Shown here: positions 42,922-51,914 of the stretch, piece after piece | How positions within the stretch are numbered: position 1 is the first letter of the stretch | Layout of the letters: each line of letters starts with the position of its first letter | From: Mobilicoccus massiliensis | GTDB lineage: Bacteria > Actinomycetota > Actinomycetes > Actinomycetales > Dermatophilaceae | Reading direction: 5' to 3' | Assembly (NCBI RefSeq): GCF_000826525.2 | Contig: NZ_LN651326.1 | Location: 1 to 64,000 of the forward strand | Length of the DNA stretch: 64,000 bases | The notes under the pieces: generated by a model | Told to the model about the DNA's origin: nothing | Seen by the model: the letters and a program-made list of their open reading frames with translations, nothing else | Databases searched by the model: none | Translations under genes and position numbers: made by a program

Positions 42922-43839
42922 TCAGCGACGCATCTCGAACGCGAGCTGGCGGGCGACGTGGGCCGCGGCGTCGATCTCGGCGCGGCGGGTGGAGACGCTC
43001 TCGACGTTGAACCCGACCGGCACCCCGAGGTAGCGGCAGAACGCTCGCAGCTCGCGCGCGGTCTCCAAAGCGTGGACGACCGACTGGCCGAGCGGATCGG
43101 GGGTGTGCTTGAGCTCGTTCTGCACCCACTGCGGCACATCGACGCCGAGCCAGCCGAGGAACTTCAGCGTCTTGATCGATCCGCACAGCGAGAGGGTGAA
43201 CACGAGGCGGGCGGGCTCCATGCCCCGGGCGCGGCACGAGTAGGCGTAGTCCGAGGCGAGGTTCTTCGCGGCGGTCACGTCGTACACCACCTGGGAGACG
43301 AAGAAGCTGACGCCGGCCTCCTGCTTGGCGATGAGGCGCTTGTGCTCGTCGCCGCGGCCGGTGTGCCGCTCCGGGATCATCACGGCGCCGAGCGGAACGT
43401 CGGGACGCTCGGCGCGGCAGAGGGCCTGGGCGTCCGGCAGGGAGACCGCCGTGATCCGTTCCGACGACGGCGCGCCGACGAACACCGTCGGCTGCCCCTG
43501 CGGCACCGATCCGAGCCACGACGTGAGCTGGCCCTCGTCGTACTTCGAGATGCTGCGGTAGACGATCGCCGGGACCGTGAGCTCGGTGAGGTGCTCTCGG
43601 CGGAACACCGCCGGATCCATCGTCTCGAGATAGGGAAAGGGACGCTCCTCGTCGGTGCGTTCGCTCTCGTCGTCGAGGTCGTAGAGCACGAGGCCGTCGA
43701 TGTCGAGACCGGCGAGGCGGTGGAGCATCGCGGCGGCGATCTCACCGGCGCGTTCCTCGCTCACCGTCACTCGGGGCGGGGTCATGCCGAACAGCAGCAG
43801 GACGTCACGGTCGGCGAGGGAGGCAGCGAAGTCGGGCAC
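42922..43839 (-). CDS. Methylenetetrahydrofolate reductase-family protein
   Basis: 305 residues. MTPPRVTV opens the barrel; GLVLYDLDDESERTDEERPF, then PYLETMDPAVFRREHLTE, QPTVFVGAPSS, PLGAVMIPERH and AGVSFFVSQVVYDV follow the MetF-like (beta/alpha)8 order. Actinobacteria often carry such divergent MetF homologues in addition to true MetF, and the flavin-binding residues cannot be confirmed by eye. GTG start at 43839. Role in one-carbon metabolism is likely but unproven. Confidence 0.75.
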   Translation of the reverse strand: MPDFAASLADRDVLLLFGMTPPRVTVSEERAGEIAAAMLHRLAGLDIDGLVLYDLDDESERTDEERPFPYLETMDPAVFRREHLTELTVPAIVYRSISKYDEGQLTSWLGSVPQGQPTVFVGAPSSERITAVSLPDAQALCRAERPDVPLGAVMIPERHTGRGDEHKRLIAKQEAGVSFFVSQVVYDVTAAKNLASDYAYSCRARGMEPARLVFTLSLCGSIKTLKFLGWLGVDVPQWVQNELKHTPDPLGQSVVHALETARELRAFCRYLGVPVGFNVESVSTRRAEIDAAAHVARQLAFEMRR

Positions 43840-44011
43840 GACCGAAGGTTACGTGGGCGCCTGTTCGTGACGGCCGGCCCCCTCTCGCGCCCGCCGCTCA
43901 CCGACGTCGGCCCATGTGTCGAACTCGGACGAAACGGGTAAGGCAGAGACGAAACCGATCGATGCACATCAGATGCGTCGACGTGTACCCGCAACGGAAA
44001 GGAGCCCTCAC

Positions 44012-44563
44012 ATGGCCACCGACATCACCGGTACCAAGATCGCGTTCCTCCTCACCAACGGCGTCGAGCAGCCCGAGCTCACCCAGCCGTGGGACGAGGT
44101 GAAGAAGGCGGGCGGAACGCCTGTCCTCGTGTCTCCGGAATCCGGCTCGATCACCGCGATGAAGGGCGACTGGGACCACGCCGACTCCTTCGACGTCGAC
44201 GTCGAGGTCAAGAACGCCAAGCCCGACGACTACGACGCCCTCGTGGTTCCCGGCGGCACGGTCAACGCCGACACCCTGCGCACCGACGAGGACGCCCAGG
44301 CGTTCGTCACGGCGTTCTTCGAGGCCGGCAAGCCCGTCGCCTCCATCTGCCACGGGCCGTGGATCCTCATCGACGCGGGCGAGGCCAAGGGACGCAAGAT
44401 GACGTCCTACACCTCCATCGCGATCGACCTGAAGAACGCGGGCGCCGAGTGGGTCGACGAGGAGGTCGTCGTCGACGGCAACCTCGTGACCAGCCGCAAC
44501 CCGGGCGATCTCGACGCGTTCAGCGCCAAGCTCCTCGAGCAGGTCGCGGCCGCGAAGCAGTAG
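44012..44563 (+). CDS. DJ-1/PfpI-family protein
   Basis: 183 residues with the class I amidotransferase-like fold. GTKIAFLLTNGVEQPELTQP holds the conserved Glu near 20, DYDALVVPGGTVNADTLR is the central strand, and ASICHGPWILI has the nucleophile Cys. It fits YhbO/PfpI general-stress proteins (deglycase/chaperone activity is debated in the family). ATG 44012 after GGAAAGGAG. A strong terminator follows, so it is monocistronic. Confidence 0.9.
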   Translation: MATDITGTKIAFLLTNGVEQPELTQPWDEVKKAGGTPVLVSPESGSITAMKGDWDHADSFDVDVEVKNAKPDDYDALVVPGGTVNADTLRTDEDAQAFVTAFFEAGKPVASICHGPWILIDAGEAKGRKMTSYTSIAIDLKNAGAEWVDEEVVVDGNLVTSRNPGDLDAFSAKLLEQVAAAKQ

Positions 44564-44579
44564 GCTCTCGGTTCGATCA

Positions 44580-44617
44580 CGGTGCGGCACGGCGCGATTC
44601 GGCGGCGTGCCGCACCG
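44580..44617 (+). terminator. Intrinsic terminator after the DJ-1 gene
   Basis: Perfect 12-bp stem CGGTGCGGCACG / CGTGCCGCACCG, loop 14 bases, followed by GTCTTTCCC. It begins 17 bases after the stop. Confidence 0.85.
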
Positions 44618-44652
44618 GTCTTTCCCGTCGGTCTCCTCGCAGGAGCGTGGTC

Positions 44653-45213
44653 ATGCGGTTCACCCCGCCCACCCGGGCGCTCACCGTCCTCGGCCTGTGT
44701 GCCGTGCTGCTCGCCGGATGTTCGCTTCCGTCGATTCCCTCCGATCCCGACGGGACGCTGGAGCGGGTGCGCAGCGAGCGCGTGCTTCGTGCCGGCGCGT
44801 CTCCCAACGCGCCGCTCGTCCTCGCCGAGGCCGGCGGGCCGCCCACGGGGCCGGAGGTCGAGCTCGTCGAAGGCTTCGCCCAGAGCGTCGGAGCGCGGGT
44901 CGAATGGGTCGTCGGCGGCGAATCCGAGCTCGTCGGGCGCATGGAGGACGGCGAGATCGACGTCCTCGCCGGCGGATTGCTCAAGGACTCCCCCTGGGAG
45001 AAGCGCGTCACCCTGACCCGCCCCTACGGCAAGGCGGAGGCCGACGACGGAACCACGCGCGCCCACGTTCTCGCGACGCCGATGGGTGAGAACGCGTTGC
45101 TCACCGAGCTCGAGCGGTATCTCGACGAGCACGGGAGCGAGCACGGCAGCGAGCATGGCGGCGCGCAGAACGGCGCCGCTGCCGGCGGTGAGCACGCGGG
45201 GGTGAGCTCGTGA
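44653..45213 (+). CDS. One-lobe solute-binding lipoprotein with His-rich tail
   Basis: 186 residues. Lipoprotein signal (LGLCAVLLAGC). ERVRSERVLRAGASPNAPLV, EVELVEGFAQSVGARVEWVV and MEDGEIDVLAGGLL are lobe I of family 3 solute-binding proteins. VTLTRPYG leads almost directly to the C-terminal HVLATPMGENALLTELERYL, so the second lobe (about 80-100 residues) is missing. The tail DEHGSEHGSEHGG can bind metal. It overlaps the cation transporter start by 4 bases. AGGAG lies 7 bases before the ATG. Confidence 0.75.
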   Translation: MRFTPPTRALTVLGLCAVLLAGCSLPSIPSDPDGTLERVRSERVLRAGASPNAPLVLAEAGGPPTGPEVELVEGFAQSVGARVEWVVGGESELVGRMEDGEIDVLAGGLLKDSPWEKRVTLTRPYGKAEADDGTTRAHVLATPMGENALLTELERYLDEHGSEHGSEHGGAQNGAAAGGEHAGVSS

Positions 45214-46169
45214 CGAGCTTCGGCGACACCGGCCTGCCCGACGAACAACAGCACGCGCTGCGCAAGGCGATCCGTCTCGAGGTCGTCGGCCTCGTCTACC
45301 TCACGTCCTGCGTCATCGTCGTCGCCGCCGTCATGGGCAGCTCGCAGGCGATGAAGGTCGCGTGGGTCGAGGACATGCTCTCGCTCATCCCGCCGATCGC
45401 GTTCATCCTCGCGGCCCGGTACACGCGGCGCAGGCCCACGAGCGAGCACCCGTACGGATTCCATCGCGCGGTCGGCTCGGCCCACCTCGCGGCCGCGGTC
45501 GCGTTGTTGACGATGGGCATCTTCCTCATCGTCGACTCCGCCTCTGGTCTCATCGCGGCCGAACATCCGCCCATCGGCACGATGCACCTCTTCGGACACA
45601 CCGTCTGGGCCGGCTGGGTGATGATCGCCGCGATGGTCTACACGGGCATCGGGCCCGTCATCCTCGGCCACCTCAAGATGCCGCTCTCGGAGAAGCTGCA
45701 CGACAAGGTGCTCTACGCCGACTCCGACATGAACAAGGCCGACTGGGCCACCGCGCTCGGCGCGATCCTCGGCATCCTCGGCATCGGGATCGGATGGTGG
45801 TGGGCCGACGCCGTGGCCGCCCTCGCGATCGCGATCACAGTCGTCCACGACGGCGTCACCCAGATCCGCAACGCGACACGCGGTCTCATGGACGGTCGCG
45901 CTCGTCGGTTCGACGACTCGGCTCCCCATCCGCTCATCGGTGAGGTCGAGAGGCTCGTGGCGAGCCAGGCCTGGGTCGCGGACTGCGGCGTGCGCATCCG
46001 CGACGAGGGCCACCTCTTCCACACCGAGATCTTCTTCGTGCCCCGCGGACCGATGCCGCCGGTGAGCGAACTCCACCGACTTCGTCGCGCCGTCGACGAC
46101 CTCGACTGGAAGCTCCACGACGTCGTCATCGCCCCCGTCGAGACACTCCCTCCCCACCTGCGCGATTGA
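45210..46169 (+). CDS. Cation diffusion facilitator (CDF) transporter
   Basis: 319 residues with six membrane helices. AWVEDMLSLIPPIAFILAAR carries the acidic helix-2 site and HPYGFHRAVG the family HPYG turn; YADSDMNKADWATALG is the helix-5 region with a second Asp-x3-Asp-like pair. The C-terminal cytosolic domain is present. It is a likely metal (Zn/Fe/Mn-class) exporter. GTG 45210 overlaps the lipoprotein stop as GTGA, tying the two functionally. It is followed after 35 bases by DUF2243. Confidence 0.88.
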   Translation: MTSFGDTGLPDEQQHALRKAIRLEVVGLVYLTSCVIVVAAVMGSSQAMKVAWVEDMLSLIPPIAFILAARYTRRRPTSEHPYGFHRAVGSAHLAAAVALLTMGIFLIVDSASGLIAAEHPPIGTMHLFGHTVWAGWVMIAAMVYTGIGPVILGHLKMPLSEKLHDKVLYADSDMNKADWATALGAILGILGIGIGWWWADAVAALAIAITVVHDGVTQIRNATRGLMDGRARRFDDSAPHPLIGEVERLVASQAWVADCGVRIRDEGHLFHTEIFFVPRGPMPPVSELHRLRRAVDDLDWKLHDVVIAPVETLPPHLRD

Positions 46170-46204
46170 CGTCGATCGCGTTTCGCTCAGTGAAAGGACC
46201 GGCC

Positions 46205-46768
46205 ATGACCACCGAGCCCGACACACGACGACAGCCCGCTCGATCCATCACCCTGCCCGGCATCCTCCTCGGCCTCGGCCTCGGCGGATTCGTCGACGGC
46301 ATCCTCTTCCACCAGATCCTTCAGCTTCACCACATGCTCTCCAGCGCCGACACCGCCAACATCGACATCGGCTCGTATCCGGTGACGTCGGTTCACGGCC
46401 TGCAGATCAACACGCTGTGGGACGGGTTCTTCCACACGTTCACGTGGCTGTGCGTCCTCTCGGGCCTCGGCCTCCTCTACGCTCGCGTGACGAGTTCGCG
46501 CGGGCGGGTGTGGGCCTCCCGCACCCTGTGGGGATGGATCCTCGCCGGCTGGGGCATCTTCAACCTCGTCGAGGGCGTCGTCGACCATCACGTCCTCGGG
46601 ATCCACCACGTCGTCAGCGGGCCGTATCAGACGGTCGCGGACATCACCTTCCTCGTCGCCGGTGCGCTGCTCGTGGCGGCGGGCTGGGCGTTGCAGCGCT
46701 CGGGACGCGCGGTCGATCTCTGCGAAACGGCGGACGGGGCCACCGTCTCCGGCGCCCGCCGTGGGTGA
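46205..46768 (+). CDS. DUF2243 membrane protein
   Basis: 187 residues, four membrane helices. GLGLGGFVDGILFHQILQLH, HHMLSS is the family signature, and NLVEGVVDHHVLGIHHV a second His-rich block. The multiple His residues next to membrane helices suggest metal binding, but function is unestablished. It is co-transcribed with a CtaG-like gene (GTGA overlap), an association widely seen for DUF2243. ATG 46205 after GTGAAAGGACC. Confidence 0.85.
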   Translation: MTTEPDTRRQPARSITLPGILLGLGLGGFVDGILFHQILQLHHMLSSADTANIDIGSYPVTSVHGLQINTLWDGFFHTFTWLCVLSGLGLLYARVTSSRGRVWASRTLWGWILAGWGIFNLVEGVVDHHVLGIHHVVSGPYQTVADITFLVAGALLVAAGWALQRSGRAVDLCETADGATVSGARRG

Positions 46769-47628
46769 TCGTCGTGCTTCTCGCGCACGGACCGCACGAT
46801 CACGCCGCCACGAGCGGCGGGCTGCCGCTGGGGGCGTTCTCACTGGCCCTCATCGCGGTCGTCGGCGTCGCCTACGTCGTCGCAGCGATGCGACGCTCCC
46901 GCGAACCTCGTGGGTGGAGCCCGTGGCGCACCGCGTCGTTCGTCCTCGGGCTGGCCGTGCTCGCCGCGGGGGTCGTACCTCTCTCACCCTTCCCTGCCGG
47001 GAGCTTTCCCGAGCACATGTATCAACACATGGTGATCGGAATGTACGCCCCGCTCGGCCTCGTGCTCGGCGCGCCGGTCACGCTCCTGCTGCGTTCGACA
47101 CCGCGTTCGTTCGGGCGCGGGGTGATGCGGTTCCTCCGGCTGCCGCCGGTGCGGTTCGTCGCGAACCCCGTCACCGCGCTCGTCCTCGACATCGGCACGC
47201 TGTGGCTGCTCTACCTCACGCCACTCTTCACCCTCATGACGAGTCACGTGGCGCTGCACCACCTCGTGCACGTCCACTTCTTCGCCGCGGGGTACCTCTT
47301 CGCCTACGTCATCGCCGGCCCCGATCCGGCGCCGAGACGCCCGAGCGTGCCCGCCCGGCTCGTCGTCCTCGGCGTCGCGATCGTCGGCCACGCCGTCCTC
47401 GCGCAGCTCATCTACGCCGGCCTGTTCGCCGACCTGCCGGTGCCCGCCGGCGAGCGTCGGGCCGGCGGAGACCTCATGTACTTCAGCGGTGACATCGCCG
47501 AGCTCCTCCTCGCCCTCGCGATGGTGAGCACCTGGCGGCCCGAGCGACGCGCGTCCCGGGCGCTCGGCGATCCCCCGGATACCGTGGCCGTCGTCCCCGC
47601 CCGGACGCGATCGGATTCCGGGCGATGA
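46765..47628 (+). CDS. CtaG-type (caa3_CtaG) cytochrome c oxidase assembly protein
   Basis: 287 residues, about seven membrane helices. GVVPLSPFPAGSFPEHMYQH, MVIGMYAPLGLVLG, LWLLYLTPLFTLMTSHVALH and HLVHVHFFAAGYLFAYVIAG are the His-rich helices of the caa3_CtaG family, which helps deliver copper to oxidase subunit II (distinct from Cox11 CtaG). GTG 46765 overlaps the DUF2243 stop, and its own stop overlaps the nucleoside hydrolase ATG (ATGA), so a long coupled operon is likely. Confidence 0.88.
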   Translation: MIVVLLAHGPHDHAATSGGLPLGAFSLALIAVVGVAYVVAAMRRSREPRGWSPWRTASFVLGLAVLAAGVVPLSPFPAGSFPEHMYQHMVIGMYAPLGLVLGAPVTLLLRSTPRSFGRGVMRFLRLPPVRFVANPVTALVLDIGTLWLLYLTPLFTLMTSHVALHHLVHVHFFAAGYLFAYVIAGPDPAPRRPSVPARLVVLGVAIVGHAVLAQLIYAGLFADLPVPAGERRAGGDLMYFSGDIAELLLALAMVSTWRPERRASRALGDPPDTVAVVPARTRSDSGR

Positions 47629-48605
47629 CGACCGCCCCGAGACCCCACCCCACCGCAGGAGTCACCGTGCCGCGCAAGATCGTTCTCGATTGCGACCCCG
47701 GCCTCGACGATGCCGTCGCGATGCTGCTCGCCCACGGCAGCCCCGAGATCGACCTGCTCGCGGTGACGACGATCGGCGGCAATCAGACGCTCGAGAAGGT
47801 GACCCGCAACGCGCTCTCGATCGCGACGCTCGCGGGCATCACCGCACCCGTGGCCGCGGGCTGTGCGCGGCCGCTCGTGCAGCCGGTGCAGGTGGCGGGC
47901 CATGTGCACGGCGACTCCGGGCTCGGCGGAGTGACACCGCCCGAACCGACGCTGCGGCTCGACCCCCGTCACGCCGTCGACGTCATCGTCGAGACCGTCA
48001 TGGCGCACCCGCCGGGTGAGGTGACGCTCGTGCCGGTCGGGCCGCTGACGAACATCGCGCTGGCCGTGCGGCGGGAGCCACGGATCGTCGAGCGCGTGGC
48101 CGAGGTCGTGCTCATGGGTGGCGCCTGCCACATGGGCAACCAGTCGGCGGTCGCCGAGTTCAACATCGCGTGCGACCCCGAGGCGGCCGATGTCGTGTTC
48201 TCCGCCGGGTGGCCTCTGACGATGGTCGGCCTCGACCTCACCTACCAGGCCCGAGCGACCGACGAGGTCTTCGCCCGCATCGGCGAGATCGGCGGCCCGG
48301 TCGGCGAGTTCGTGCTCGGGATGCTCGGCTTCTACCGCGACGCCTACCGCCGCAACCGCGGGCTCGACAGCCCTCCCCTGCACGACCCGTGCGCCGTCGC
48401 CTACGTCATCGACCGTGCGGTCATGTCCACCCGCCGCGTGCCCGTCGCGATCGAGCTCACCGGCACCCTGACCCGCGGCATGACGGTCGCGGACTTCCGC
48501 TTTCCGCCGCCCGAGGACTGTCCCACCCAGGTCGGTGTCACGCTCGACGCCGAGCGGCTGTGGGATCTCGTTCTCGACGCTCTCGCGCGAGTCGCGTCCG
48601 ACTGA
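47625..48605 (+). CDS. Inosine/uridine-preferring-type nucleoside hydrolase
   Basis: 326 residues. The calcium-binding N-terminal signature DCDPGLDDAVAMLLA is at about 22-36. VTLVPVGPLTNIALAVR, MGGACHMGNQSAVAEFNIAC and HDPCAVAYVI supply the other metal and ribose contacts. It hydrolyses ribonucleosides to base and ribose. ATG 47625 overlaps the CtaG stop. A GTG at 47667 would give a start nearer the core motif. Its link with the metal operon may be only positional. Confidence 0.9.
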   Translation: MTTAPRPHPTAGVTVPRKIVLDCDPGLDDAVAMLLAHGSPEIDLLAVTTIGGNQTLEKVTRNALSIATLAGITAPVAAGCARPLVQPVQVAGHVHGDSGLGGVTPPEPTLRLDPRHAVDVIVETVMAHPPGEVTLVPVGPLTNIALAVRREPRIVERVAEVVLMGGACHMGNQSAVAEFNIACDPEAADVVFSAGWPLTMVGLDLTYQARATDEVFARIGEIGGPVGEFVLGMLGFYRDAYRRNRGLDSPPLHDPCAVAYVIDRAVMSTRRVPVAIELTGTLTRGMTVADFRFPPPEDCPTQVGVTLDAERLWDLVLDALARVASD

Positions 48606-48725
48606 GCGAACGCGACGCCCACGGACGCGTGATCCACACACGCCACCGCCGTGGCCGACGCCGTCCTCGGGCGACGTCCGTGCCACGCCCCGACCAACCG
48701 GGGTGGACTCGTACCTCAGGGCCCG

Positions 48726-50564
48726 TCAGCGGAGAACGGGATCGGTTCTCTCCGGTCGCCCCGCGAGTTCGACGGCGGCGTCGATCAGCGCGAGGTGGCT
48801 GAACGCCTGCGGCATGTTGCCGAGGAAGCGGCGCGCCTTCGGGTCGTACTCCTCCGACAGCAGCCCGACCTCGTTGCGGAGCCCGACGAGCCGATCCATG
48901 AGCGCGAACGCGTCGTCGCGACGACCGAGCAGAGCGTAGGCGCGCACGAGCCAGAACGAGCAGGCGAGGAACGGGCTCTCGTCGCCGGCCAGGCCGTCGA
49001 CCCCGGACGCCGTGCGGTAGCGCAGTACGAATCCGTCGCGCAGCAGGTCACGCTCGATGCGTTCGACGGTCTTGATGTAGCGCGGGTCGTCGGCCTCGAC
49101 GAACCCCGTGGTCGCGAGGAGCAGCAGCGACGCGTCGACCTCGTCGGTCTCGTCGTGCTGACGAAAATGCCCGTCGGGGGCGACGCCGCGGGTGAGCACG
49201 TCTTCGCGCACGGCGTCGCGCACCTCGCGCCACCGCTCGACCGACGCCTCGAGGCCGTGGGTCTCCACCCCGCGGATCGCCCGGTCGAGCGCGACCCACA
49301 CCATCGCCCGGCTGTGCGTGAACCGCCGTGCGGGGCCGCGGATCTCCCACAACCCGTTGTCGGGCCGGTCCCATGTGTCGGCGAGATGGTCGACGAGCGC
49401 GACCTGCAGCGCCCACGAGTCCTCCGATTCGGCGAGGCCGTGCTCACGCGCCATCTGCAGCGCGGCCATCACCTCGCCGAGCACGTCGAGCTGCCGCTGG
49501 TCGGACGCCGCGTTGCCGAGGAGCACGGGCCGCGAGCCGGCGTAGCCGGGCAGATGGTCGAGGACGCGTTCGGTGAGATCGCGGCGTCCGTCGACGCCGT
49601 ACATGATCTGCATCCGGCTCGGGTCACCCGCGACGGCCCGCAGGAGCCAGTCCCGCCAGGTCGCCGCCTCGTGGCGATACCCGCAGGTGAGGAACGCCTC
49701 GAGCGTGAGGGAGGCGTCGCGCAGCCAGCAGTAGCGGTAATCCCAGTTGCGCGGTCCGCCGAGTTGCTCGGGCAGGCCCATCGTCGCGGCGGCGACGATG
49801 CCGCCGGTGTCGCGGTCGGTGAGCCCGCGCAGCACGGCGAGGGACGTGCGCACCGCCTCGGCGTAGCGCCCGCGGTAGCGCGCGTGCGTGGTCCACGCGT
49901 GGTAGTTCGCGAGAGTCGTCGCCCGGGCCCGGGCGACGTCGAACGGCGGGGGTGGTGGGAGGTGCGAGGGCCACCACGACATGACGAACGTGGCGACCTC
50001 CCCCTCACGCACCGCGAACTCGTCGACGTGCGACAGTCCGTGCGGATGCGGCAGCCGGGGCCCGCGGAGCCCGACCGCGTTCGGGCCGGCGGTGGCGACG
50101 AGCATCTCGTCGGAGCCGAGGTCGCTGTGGTCGGGGATCCGGTGGATCCACGGTCGTGCATCGCCGTAACCGAACCGCAGGATCCACTCGTGCCGCATGA
50201 GGACCTCGCCCGACAGGCCGACGATCCGGCGCACGATGTGCGTGGCGTCCCCGGTCGTCGGCATGAAGTCCTCGACGGCAACCCGGCCGTCGGCCGTCTC
50301 GTGCTCGGCGCGCAGGACGAGTGTCCCCGCCTCGTACGAGCGGGTCGTCGTCGCCGGTTCGACCGTGCCGAGGAGCCACCGCCCGTTCTCGGGCGTGCCG
50401 AGCAGCGCCGCGAAGCACGCCTCGGAGTCGAACCGCGGCAGGCACAGCCAGTCGAGGGAACCCGCCGAGCTGACGAGTGCCGCCGTGCGCATGTCACCGA
50501 GCATGGCGTAGTCCTCGATGGGGGCGGGGCACGGCCGGTCCGCCGGCTCGTCGCGCCCGGTCAC
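48726..50564 (-). CDS. GH15-family glucosidase (glucoamylase/trehalase type)
   Basis: 612 residues. The N-terminal beta-sandwich domain opens with IEDYAMLGDMRTAALVSSAG, SLDWLCLPRFDSEACFAALL, the family hallmark. The (alpha/alpha)6 catalytic domain begins near GGPRNWDYRYCWLRDASLTL, and NGLWEIRG holds one catalytic Glu. The end FLGNMPQAFSHLALIDAAV is also typical. Actinobacterial members of this type are often trehalases. GTG 50564 overlaps the SDR stop (GTGA), so the two form an operon. Confidence 0.92.
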   Translation of the reverse strand: MTGRDEPADRPCPAPIEDYAMLGDMRTAALVSSAGSLDWLCLPRFDSEACFAALLGTPENGRWLLGTVEPATTTRSYEAGTLVLRAEHETADGRVAVEDFMPTTGDATHIVRRIVGLSGEVLMRHEWILRFGYGDARPWIHRIPDHSDLGSDEMLVATAGPNAVGLRGPRLPHPHGLSHVDEFAVREGEVATFVMSWWPSHLPPPPPFDVARARATTLANYHAWTTHARYRGRYAEAVRTSLAVLRGLTDRDTGGIVAAATMGLPEQLGGPRNWDYRYCWLRDASLTLEAFLTCGYRHEAATWRDWLLRAVAGDPSRMQIMYGVDGRRDLTERVLDHLPGYAGSRPVLLGNAASDQRQLDVLGEVMAALQMAREHGLAESEDSWALQVALVDHLADTWDRPDNGLWEIRGPARRFTHSRAMVWVALDRAIRGVETHGLEASVERWREVRDAVREDVLTRGVAPDGHFRQHDETDEVDASLLLLATTGFVEADDPRYIKTVERIERDLLRDGFVLRYRTASGVDGLAGDESPFLACSFWLVRAYALLGRRDDAFALMDRLVGLRNEVGLLSEEYDPKARRFLGNMPQAFSHLALIDAAVELAGRPERTDPVLR

Positions 50565-51328
50565 AGACCCACGCTGCCCTGCATGATCCCGCCGTCGACG
50601 ACGACGGTCGTCGCCGTGATGTACGAGGCGGCCTCGGACGAGACGAACGCGACGACATCGCCGATCTGCTGCGGGGAGGCGACGGTGCCGAGCGGGATGG
50701 CGCCGGTGAGCGTCCTGCGCTGCTCGGGATCGTTCATCGTCGCCGTGTTGATCGGGGTGTCGACGGCGCCCGGCGCGACGTTGACGACGCGGATTCCCTT
50801 GGGTCCCAGCTCGACTCCCGCCGTGCGGGTGAGCATTCGGATACCCCCCTTGGCGACGCAGTACGCCGTGTTGCCGGGCATGGGCCAGTCCTCGTGCACC
50901 GAGGAGACGTTGACGATCACCCCGCCGCCGCCCTGGTCGACGAACTGCCGCGCCGCGACCTGGGCCCCGAAGTACGACGCGGCGAGGTCGACCGCCATGA
51001 CCTTCTCGAAGTCCTCGCGCGTCGTCTCGAGCAGGCTTCGACGCGTCTCGATACCGGCGTTGTTCACCCATACGTCGAGCCGCCCGAAGTTCTCGACGGC
51101 GGCTGCGCGCAACGCCTCCAACCCGGCGTCGCACGTGATGTCGGCATCGACGGCGACGACCCGGCCACCCGTCTCCGCAACCTGCCGTTCGATGGCGGCG
51201 TTCGCCTCGGGGTGGGCGACGTAGTCCATGACGACGTTCGCGCCCGCTCGTCCGAAGGCCTCGACGATCGCGGCTCCGATCCCGGTGTTGCCCCCGGTGA
51301 CGACGACGCTCTGCGGTGTCCGGTCCAT
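50561..51328 (-). CDS. Classical SDR (glucose 1-dehydrogenase-like)
   Basis: 255 residues. VVVTGGNTGIGAAIVEAFGR is the TGxxxGIG cofactor loop; DVWVNNAGIE the NNAG strand; VNVSSV and NTAYCVAKGGIRM the catalytic Ser and Tyr-x3-Lys. The substrate is unassigned; it resembles glucose/3-oxoacyl-type dehydrogenases. Its role beside GH15 could be oxidation of released sugar, which is inference. ATG 51328 with GGAGG close by (minus strand). Confidence 0.92.
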   Translation of the reverse strand: MDRTPQSVVVTGGNTGIGAAIVEAFGRAGANVVMDYVAHPEANAAIERQVAETGGRVVAVDADITCDAGLEALRAAAVENFGRLDVWVNNAGIETRRSLLETTREDFEKVMAVDLAASYFGAQVAARQFVDQGGGGVIVNVSSVHEDWPMPGNTAYCVAKGGIRMLTRTAGVELGPKGIRVVNVAPGAVDTPINTATMNDPEQRRTLTGAIPLGTVASPQQIGDVVAFVSSEAASYITATTVVVDGGIMQGSVGL

Positions 51329-51525
51329 GACGGTCCTCCCTCGCTCGGTGCGAAACGCTCGATGCGGCTGCGTCGACGAACCCGATGCTCGGCATCAGCC
51401 CACCGATGTGGCGCCCACTGGCGGCGTCCGTGGCCACACTAGGGCCGCCCCGACCACCCGGCAGGTCGAGGCGCGGTGCGCCCGGATCCCCGAGCGAGGG
51501 GAACGGTCGGGCTAGCCTGACGTGC

Positions 51526-51909
51526 ATGAATCTCGAGAAGGTCGTCTTCTCCTTCGTCGTGCTGCTGGCCGCGACGCTCAACTTCGGCTTCTTCCTCGGC
51601 GACATCGCCGACCCGCGGGTGCACAGCCCGTGGGAGCTCTACGCCGCGGTCGTCGTCAACATCATCGCGCTGGTGCTGAAGTTCGGAGACCGCACGCAGA
51701 TCGGGGCGATCCACCTCGCGACCTCGCTCGTCGCCGTGCTGCAACTCGTGTCCGCCGCCTCTTTCCTGACGTACTGGCAGTCGCAGGAGGGCGAGATCAG
51801 CGTGCGCGCGATCTCGACCGTCGTCTCGCTCTCGGGTGGCGCGCTGCTCGCCAACCTCGTGTCGATCGCGCTGCTCGTCATCGAGACCATCTCGTTCCAG
51901 CGTCGCTGA
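51526..51909 (+). CDS. DUF6394 four-helix membrane protein
   Basis: 127 residues: VVFSFVVLLAATLNFGFFLG, ELYAAVVVNIIALVLKFGDR, a third helix with SLVAVLQLVSAASFLTYW and a fourth SLSGGALLANLVSIALLVIE. NFGFFxGD is the recognisable motif. It is immediately upstream (5 bases) of a channel gene, a known pairing, so it may be an accessory subunit. GAGCGAGGGGAACGG lies before the ATG. Confidence 0.8.
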   Translation: MNLEKVVFSFVVLLAATLNFGFFLGDIADPRVHSPWELYAAVVVNIIALVLKFGDRTQIGAIHLATSLVAVLQLVSAASFLTYWQSQEGEISVRAISTVVSLSGGALLANLVSIALLVIETISFQRR

Positions 51910-51914
51910 CGCAC

